From positions 1-38,172 of the forward strand of contig JABDGP010000030.1 of assembly GCA_013285945.1 (NCBI GenBank): a stretch of DNA of 38,172 nucleotides, written 5' to 3'. Both the position numbers and the translations under genes were made by a program. The notes under the pieces are model-generated. The model was not told where the DNA came from, made no database searches, and saw only the letters and a list, made by a program, of their open reading frames with translations. Every line of letters starts with the position of its first letter. Within the stretch, counting starts at the first letter, position 1. The stretch comes from Bacteroidota bacterium (GTDB lineage Bacteria > Bacteroidota > Bacteroidia > Cytophagales > Cyclobacteriaceae). This document shows positions 33,774-38,172 of the stretch, piece by piece.

Positions 33774-35036
33774 CTAATTATTACTTATGAATGCCCAATG
33801 AATATCTGGAACGATTTCATTTTTAATAAGAAGTTGTGTTTTGCCTAACTTTTGTCCATTCAGAATAGGTGCTCGATATATCTCATCGTTAACCCTATAA
33901 TAAACCAAATCATTTTCTATTAGAAGAATTTCACTATCTCCTTGGCCGGTACTCCATTCAATATAATTTTTTGTTTCAGTATTTATCAGGTACAGGATGC
34001 CTGGGTAATACCTATCAAGGAATTCCGATCTAAAATCAAAAGGCGCACCAGTAGAGGTGCCCTTTCCTCTCCTCTCGTTTTTACCGGGGCTAATGCGACT
34101 GAATTTGACATTATCTTTTATTTGACCTTTTTCGTTGTATACAATTTTGGAGTTCATGTCTATCACATCGCCCGCTATCCACTTATTCAGGGATCGAAAT
34201 TCAGCATCGTTGCCTTTGATTCTTCTTCTAAAGAAAGAGCTACCATTTTTGCTATAGACTATCAATTCGGAATATCCAATATTTTCAGAATTAGGCTCTG
34301 TATGATTTACAAGCATTGCGGTAAACGTCTCATTATTGCAAAGAACTGCAACTCTCTTTTTCCGCTTTAACTTGAAGGAATCAGGTAGTGAAAGTGGAAA
34401 CAGAGGTCGCAACGTAGTATCTGCAGTAACCGGGATCTTGATCCGCCCGTCAGAGGAGTTTGTGTATAGTAAAAAGTAGTCATCTCCTTCTATGGCTCCT
34501 CCTGCGCTACCGCTCGCTACAGAAAATCTTAAATCCTCAGCAGACAATTCTCTTCTCTCCAGCCTATTAACATCATAGCCATAAACTTCGGTTTTTCTTT
34601 CGGAAACAGGTATGTGTGTTACATTCTTGTCATAACACACAAAACATTCAAAAACGCCCTGTTTAGTTTGTACCAAAGATGACTTGGTGCAACTTCTATT
34701 GCTTGGCAAAAAGACTTTTAAATGGTAAACAGTGTCAGGCTGATCCAAATGCACAATATGAAGCGTTTTCTGATCTTCTTTTGTTTTATAGTCTTCAGTT
34801 AATGCTGTTAGCAAATTAAGCTCAGGGTAAACCCTTATATAAGAAAGCAACATCTTATTATTCGTAATTGTACTTACTTTTTTTAAAGAGTCTTTTTCAT
34901 ATTTTAAAATAGTCGAAGGAAATTGTGTTTCAATATTTGTGAATGGATGCCCGCTTACAAAATAAAGGTTAGCTCTACTTTGTGAAAAAGCTCCATAAAC
35001 TAAAATACTTAAGCTAAATGTTAATTTTATTTTCAT
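33774..35036 (-). CDS. Signal-peptide protein of unknown function, candidate partner or immunity of the adjacent toxin-like protein
   Basis: I do not recognise this 420-residue protein. The N-terminus MKIKLTFSLSILVYGAFSQS is a type I signal peptide, so the protein is periplasmic or exported. The rest is rich in beta strands of about 40-50 residues with repeated Y/F-x-V patterns (LHIVHLDQPDTVYHLKVFLP, RPLFPLSLPDSFKLKRKKRV), suggesting a beta-propeller-like fold. It starts 12 bases after the stop of the metallopeptidase/transglycosylase-like gene on the same strand, so the two are surely cotranscribed. A periplasmic product next to an enzyme that can attack peptidoglycan fits an immunity protein, although 420 residues is long for one. 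A chaperone or surface partner is equally possible. Confidence 0.72.
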   Translation of the reverse strand: MKIKLTFSLSILVYGAFSQSRANLYFVSGHPFTNIETQFPSTILKYEKDSLKKVSTITNNKMLLSYIRVYPELNLLTALTEDYKTKEDQKTLHIVHLDQPDTVYHLKVFLPSNRSCTKSSLVQTKQGVFECFVCYDKNVTHIPVSERKTEVYGYDVNRLERRELSAEDLRFSVASGSAGGAIEGDDYFLLYTNSSDGRIKIPVTADTTLRPLFPLSLPDSFKLKRKKRVAVLCNNETFTAMLVNHTEPNSENIGYSELIVYSKNGSSFFRRRIKGNDAEFRSLNKWIAGDVIDMNSKIVYNEKGQIKDNVKFSRISPGKNERRGKGTSTGAPFDFRSEFLDRYYPGILYLINTETKNYIEWSTGQGDSEILLIENDLVYYRVNDEIYRAPILNGQKLGKTQLLIKNEIVPDIHWAFISNN

Positions 35037-35048
35037 AAGGTTAATTTC

Positions 35049-38000
35049 TTAATTCTCTCTTCCGCTGACGGCTTCAACATAATTATGACCGGAATTATTT
35101 GTTCGATGTAAATTCCACGCAGGCTTTGAAAGTTTACCTGCCTGTTTTAAAACATAATAAAAACCTGGATATCCATTTGTTCCACCCGAGCTTCCATTAT
35201 AATTTTTAATCCATGCTGCATCCATAAAAGACTTGTTGGCTCCGGTTGGTTGTCCTCCAAAATCATAATCGAAATGATCACTATCGGCATGCGTGTAGAC
35301 AATTGACCCTGTTACATTTCCTTCCTCTTGATCAGCATGTCCTAGGATTGTGTCATTTGCATTTAATATGTTCCAATTATTCATCGAGGTAATGCTCGTA
35401 CTTAGATTGTTATTAACCATTGTCCTTTTCTCCCCATTTAAAAACTGATAACCTCGATCAATGTTTGCTTTCCAATTCCATAGTTGTTGAGCCGTGGGTC
35501 GCTGACCTCCATCCAATAAATCCAATTGCATAAGGCCCCAGCCATGAGGTGGCCCAAAATTGGTGCATCCCTGGCTATCGTTCCAGCCTGTACCATAATT
35601 TGTGCCTGGATTAAATTGTCTGTAGTTAGATTCCTGTCGTATCAATCGGGTTAAAAACCAAATGTCATAAGATTGTGCGATGATATAATCCTTTACTGAT
35701 TGTTCTGTAGGATTAGTGCCCCGTATATAAAAGACCTCCGTGATAGTGGTCTCACCATATTTAAAATACAGCGTAGCTTTTCCTCCCCGTATTTTATTTT
35801 CAAAATCAATATTCCATTGCTCATTAGCTTTCAATTTTTTCCACCCACTCAAGGGAAAAGAATCTTCATCCTGACGAATATCTCTGCGGTATTCTATTTT
35901 CAATCGAAAAGAAACCTCTGAAGTGCTCAACGAATTACTGCTAACTGCTTTTACAGACAAGGTTGGCATAGCTGGCTCAGCTGATATCAAAACATAACTG
36001 TTTGAATTGATGACAGACTCACCATTCTTAAGTTGAATCGTGAATGTTTCCGTATTTACACTCGCTGCACTCTCATCGCTCTGAAACAACCCAAGCACTG
36101 TAACCGGATCGTGAATCTGGTCCCACTGGTATTTGAAAAGCCTTGTCCCGTTGGCGTAATCCATCAAGTTGTCCGTTGTGCCTTTTATTAATGAAGAATA
36201 TTCATCAAACGTATGTTTCAGTGTAAATGCGCCATGGCCCAGTTCGTGTGCCATCGTGTGTATGATGGAGGTATTGTCTTCCGATCCGTCAATAAAAATA
36301 AACCCTGCCTGTTTGCTCCGTGGCATGTAGCCGTTTTCGGTGTTGTTTGCCCCGGTCGGCACAAGGAACAAATAGTACTCTTCGTCATTTAGATTGCTCT
36401 TGGCATTAATCACGGTCTTCATGTCTCCGGTATAGTTGCTCAGCAAGCCACTGGTGCCGTTATCAAATGGGGTGCTTAGTCCTTTTACCGTGAGGTTACT
36501 ATCCAGCTGTACCGTCCAGCTTACTACGGCCTGTGAATATATCTTGTTGAGCTGGGTCTGCACTTCTTCTGCCGTGGCCGTAAGCTTTATGCCGTTCACC
36601 GGAACGATGTGTAGCGTAACATCTTTTTTGTCATATCCTATGATGTTCAGTTTGCCCAGGATCTGTTCTTTCTTTGTCGTATCCGCGGGAGAATACATTG
36701 CTACCAGTGATTCGGTCATGCCATTATCCGGACCGCTGACTGTCACGGTTTCGGCATTGGGCATTGGTGAACTGGCGCTTTGAATAAAATGGATACGGGG
36801 TTCGTCTATCGTGCTGTTGCTGGTCGTTGCCTTTACAACATCGGATTGTTGTGATGCCACTGCTTTCCATGCTACATAATAACTGTCGCTCAGTTTTTCA
36901 TAGTTGCCTTTCAGTGCATCAATGCTCTGTTGGTCTATGCCATAATGTGAGCTGGTTGTGTTCTCAAATGTTGTGCTCAGGTTATACTCTCGTTTTGTTG
37001 TAGCTATCGCTTTTGTTTTTGTGGTGGTGGTCTCTCCTCCTTGTTTGTTTATTATCACTCCATTCCCTGCCTTGTCTGTGATGGCTATGTTCTTGCCCGC
37101 CGGCAGGGTTTGTCTGTTGCCGTTGTTGTCTGTTACAATACTGTTTCCTTCTGAGTCTTTGGTCACACTCTTAATTCCTCCGGCTATAATGATAAGTGTG
37201 TCTGCCACAAAGGTGTTCGGGTCTGGTGGTGTCGTTGGTAAATACTGGCGTATCTGATTTAGTAGGCTATCTGCTGCACTGAGTCCTTGTGTCAGCTGAT
37301 CCATCATGTTCTGTACGTTTGCCGGCACTGCTTCTACTGCGCCTCCGGTTACGTTCATCATTCCGTCTACCATTCGCTTGTCTGTGTTCACGGTGATGTC
37401 TGTGAAAATGACGCGTCCCCGTACTTGATTCAGGAACGGAACGACTACCGCTCCTTCTCCGCTGAACTTGCCGTTGGCTCCGCTTATCTTGGTGAGCGTC
37501 ACGTCAAAGTCGCCGGCTTTGAGTATTTCGCCTACTTTCAGGGTCGGGATCAGCTGTGTCTTATCCAGGTTTATGTTTGGCGGTGCTACTCCACACGTGT
37601 AGCCTTGCTGTGCCATATCGGGTGTGGTGATCGTCGCTAGGTTCCCGTAGCTGCTTTCAAAGTAGCCGCACGTTGCCATCAGCTGGTATTCATACGTGGT
37701 CTTGGGCTCAAGTCCGCTTACTTCTGCTGTGGTGATCAGTGATGTATTTGAATACCAGTTGGCATCGGCTTGGTCTTTTGTTCTATAGCGTACTGTATAT
37801 CCGGTCTGCGAGGGGCTGGCTTCCCACTGCAGTGATATTCGTGTCGGGCTCTCGGCCTGGGCGCTCACCTGTGCAGGTGCTTCGCACGCATCGCCATACA
37901 CAAACGTCACGGTTTCGCTGTACCCGTTGTTTTTGAACAGGTCTAAGGCTTCTGCGCCGGCCTGCGCCTTGGCCTGCACACGAAACGCATACGTTCTTCC

Positions 38001-38172
38001 GGGCTCAAGTTGTGTGGCGTCGGGTCCATAGATCAGGGTGGTGCTGGTGGTGGTGGTTTCATAGATCGGTGGCTGCGATAGTATGGCGTCATTGGCATTG
38101 CGGCTCGCGGGCCACACTTCTACTACTCTGATATCATACTCAGTGGTGAAGGCTGCGTTGGGGGAGCCGCTG
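35049..38172 (-). CDS. Large FN3/metallopeptidase/lytic-transglycosylase-like protein (5' end outside window), toxin-like
   Basis: The frame runs off the right edge, so the N-terminus is missing; the first start-like codon is a GTG at 38117, but the frame is open upstream. Two fibronectin type III domains lie at about 37630-38172 (ending TTPDMAQQGYTCG), then a beta-rich domain (VGEILKAGDFDVTLTKISGA). A metzincin-like protease follows with HELGHGAFTLKH (HExxHxxxxxxH, first His codon at 36248) and Met-turn NLMDY. The C-terminal part has TRLIRQESNYRQFN (Glu at 35633) and GPPHGWGLMQLD, matching the SLT/lysozyme-like fold. Hand counts give 50-60% GC in lines at 37.1-37.9 kb and 53% at 36.06 kb, against 32-40% in lines between 35.1 and 35.7 kb, a C-terminal composition shift typical of polymorphic toxins. 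Toxin function is inference. Confidence 0.85.
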   Translation of the reverse strand, partial: SGSPNAAFTTEYDIRVVEVWPASRNANDAILSQPPIYETTTTSTTLIYGPDATQLEPGRTYAFRVQAKAQAGAEALDLFKNNGYSETVTFVYGDACEAPAQVSAQAESPTRISLQWEASPSQTGYTVRYRTKDQADANWYSNTSLITTAEVSGLEPKTTYEYQLMATCGYFESSYGNLATITTPDMAQQGYTCGVAPPNINLDKTQLIPTLKVGEILKAGDFDVTLTKISGANGKFSGEGAVVVPFLNQVRGRVIFTDITVNTDKRMVDGMMNVTGGAVEAVPANVQNMMDQLTQGLSAADSLLNQIRQYLPTTPPDPNTFVADTLIIIAGGIKSVTKDSEGNSIVTDNNGNRQTLPAGKNIAITDKAGNGVIINKQGGETTTTKTKAIATTKREYNLSTTFENTTSSHYGIDQQSIDALKGNYEKLSDSYYVAWKAVASQQSDVVKATTSNSTIDEPRIHFIQSASSPMPNAETVTVSGPDNGMTESLVAMYSPADTTKKEQILGKLNIIGYDKKDVTLHIVPVNGIKLTATAEEVQTQLNKIYSQAVVSWTVQLDSNLTVKGLSTPFDNGTSGLLSNYTGDMKTVINAKSNLNDEEYYLFLVPTGANNTENGYMPRSKQAGFIFIDGSEDNTSIIHTMAHELGHGAFTLKHTFDEYSSLIKGTTDNLMDYANGTRLFKYQWDQIHDPVTVLGLFQSDESAASVNTETFTIQLKNGESVINSNSYVLISAEPAMPTLSVKAVSSNSLSTSEVSFRLKIEYRRDIRQDEDSFPLSGWKKLKANEQWNIDFENKIRGGKATLYFKYGETTITEVFYIRGTNPTEQSVKDYIIAQSYDIWFLTRLIRQESNYRQFNPGTNYGTGWNDSQGCTNFGPPHGWGLMQLDLLDGGQRPTAQQLWNWKANIDRGYQFLNGEKRTMVNNNLSTSITSMNNWNILNANDTILGHADQEEGNVTGSIVYTHADSDHFDYDFGGQPTGANKSFMDAAWIKNYNGSSGGTNGYPGFYYVLKQAGKLSKPAWNLHRTNNSGHNYVEAVSGREN

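Noticed and set aside
36436-36783. Plus-strand frames opposite the toxin-like gene
   Set aside because: They mirror a real gene in the other strand and contain no known domain.
1-38172. tRNA, rRNA, CRISPR arrays, IS elements, phage genes
   Set aside because: No cloverleaf, no regularly spaced repeats, no transposase or integrase frame was seen on either strand.

Overview
The window reads as chromosomal DNA of a Bacteroidota bacterium, most likely of the Cytophagales. Supporting signs are repeated promoter elements of the Bacteroidota sigma-A type (TTTG-N19/20-TAnnTTTG), weak or absent Shine-Dalgarno sequences, an Oar-type TonB-dependent receptor with an N-terminal carboxypeptidase-regulatory domain, an extended NusB, the long IspH form, and the nusB/ytxH/DUF1573/yajC/ybbR/coaE gene order. 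The order-level placement is inference. No tRNA, rRNA, IS element or CRISPR array was seen, and no gene-free stretch exceeds 300 bases. The two largest gaps are 6897-7155 (divergent promoters of the Deg protease and the DUF6265 gene, plus a weak hairpin) and 28564-28847 (divergent promoters of mdlB and the Oar-type receptor).

Left part (1-13.2 kb): a truncated family-4 glycosyltransferase; a TetR regulator and an alpha/beta hydrolase that share a near-identical operator; a small TonB-dependent receptor behind ispH; a Deg-type protease followed by a 57-residue DUF2158-like protein and a terminator; a DUF6265 gene overlapping rlmI; a VapBC pair; a membrane zinc-ribbon protein with an unusual promoter; and dxs overlapping an alpha/beta hydrolase. 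ispH and dxs supply the MEP isoprenoid pathway.

Middle part (13.2-24.1 kb): scpA meets a tripartite RND efflux operon (adaptor, pump, TolC-like channel). That operon also carries an undescribed 58-residue secreted protein between pump and channel. A 20-base tandem duplication lies at the scpA/tolC junction. Next comes the conserved cluster nusB, ytxH, DUF1573 lipoprotein, yajC, ybbR, coaE, all on the minus strand.

Right part (24.2-38.2 kb): two half ABC exporters resembling MdlA and MdlB face each other across an outer-membrane protein gene. Their motifs predict a heterodimer with one degenerate ATP site. An Oar-type receptor with a strong terminator and an MltF-like lytic transglycosylase follow. 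The right edge holds a large secreted protein cut by the window end. It combines fibronectin type III domains, a metzincin-like metallopeptidase and a C-terminal lytic-transglycosylase-like domain. A signal-peptide gene of unknown function starts 12 bases after it. The drop in GC near the C-terminal domain and this arrangement suggest a polymorphic toxin aimed at peptidoglycan with a candidate periplasmic immunity or partner protein; this is the best candidate for a new system here.

Several genes have a TAnnTTTG element only 3-5 bases before the start codon, which points to leaderless or nearly leaderless mRNAs.
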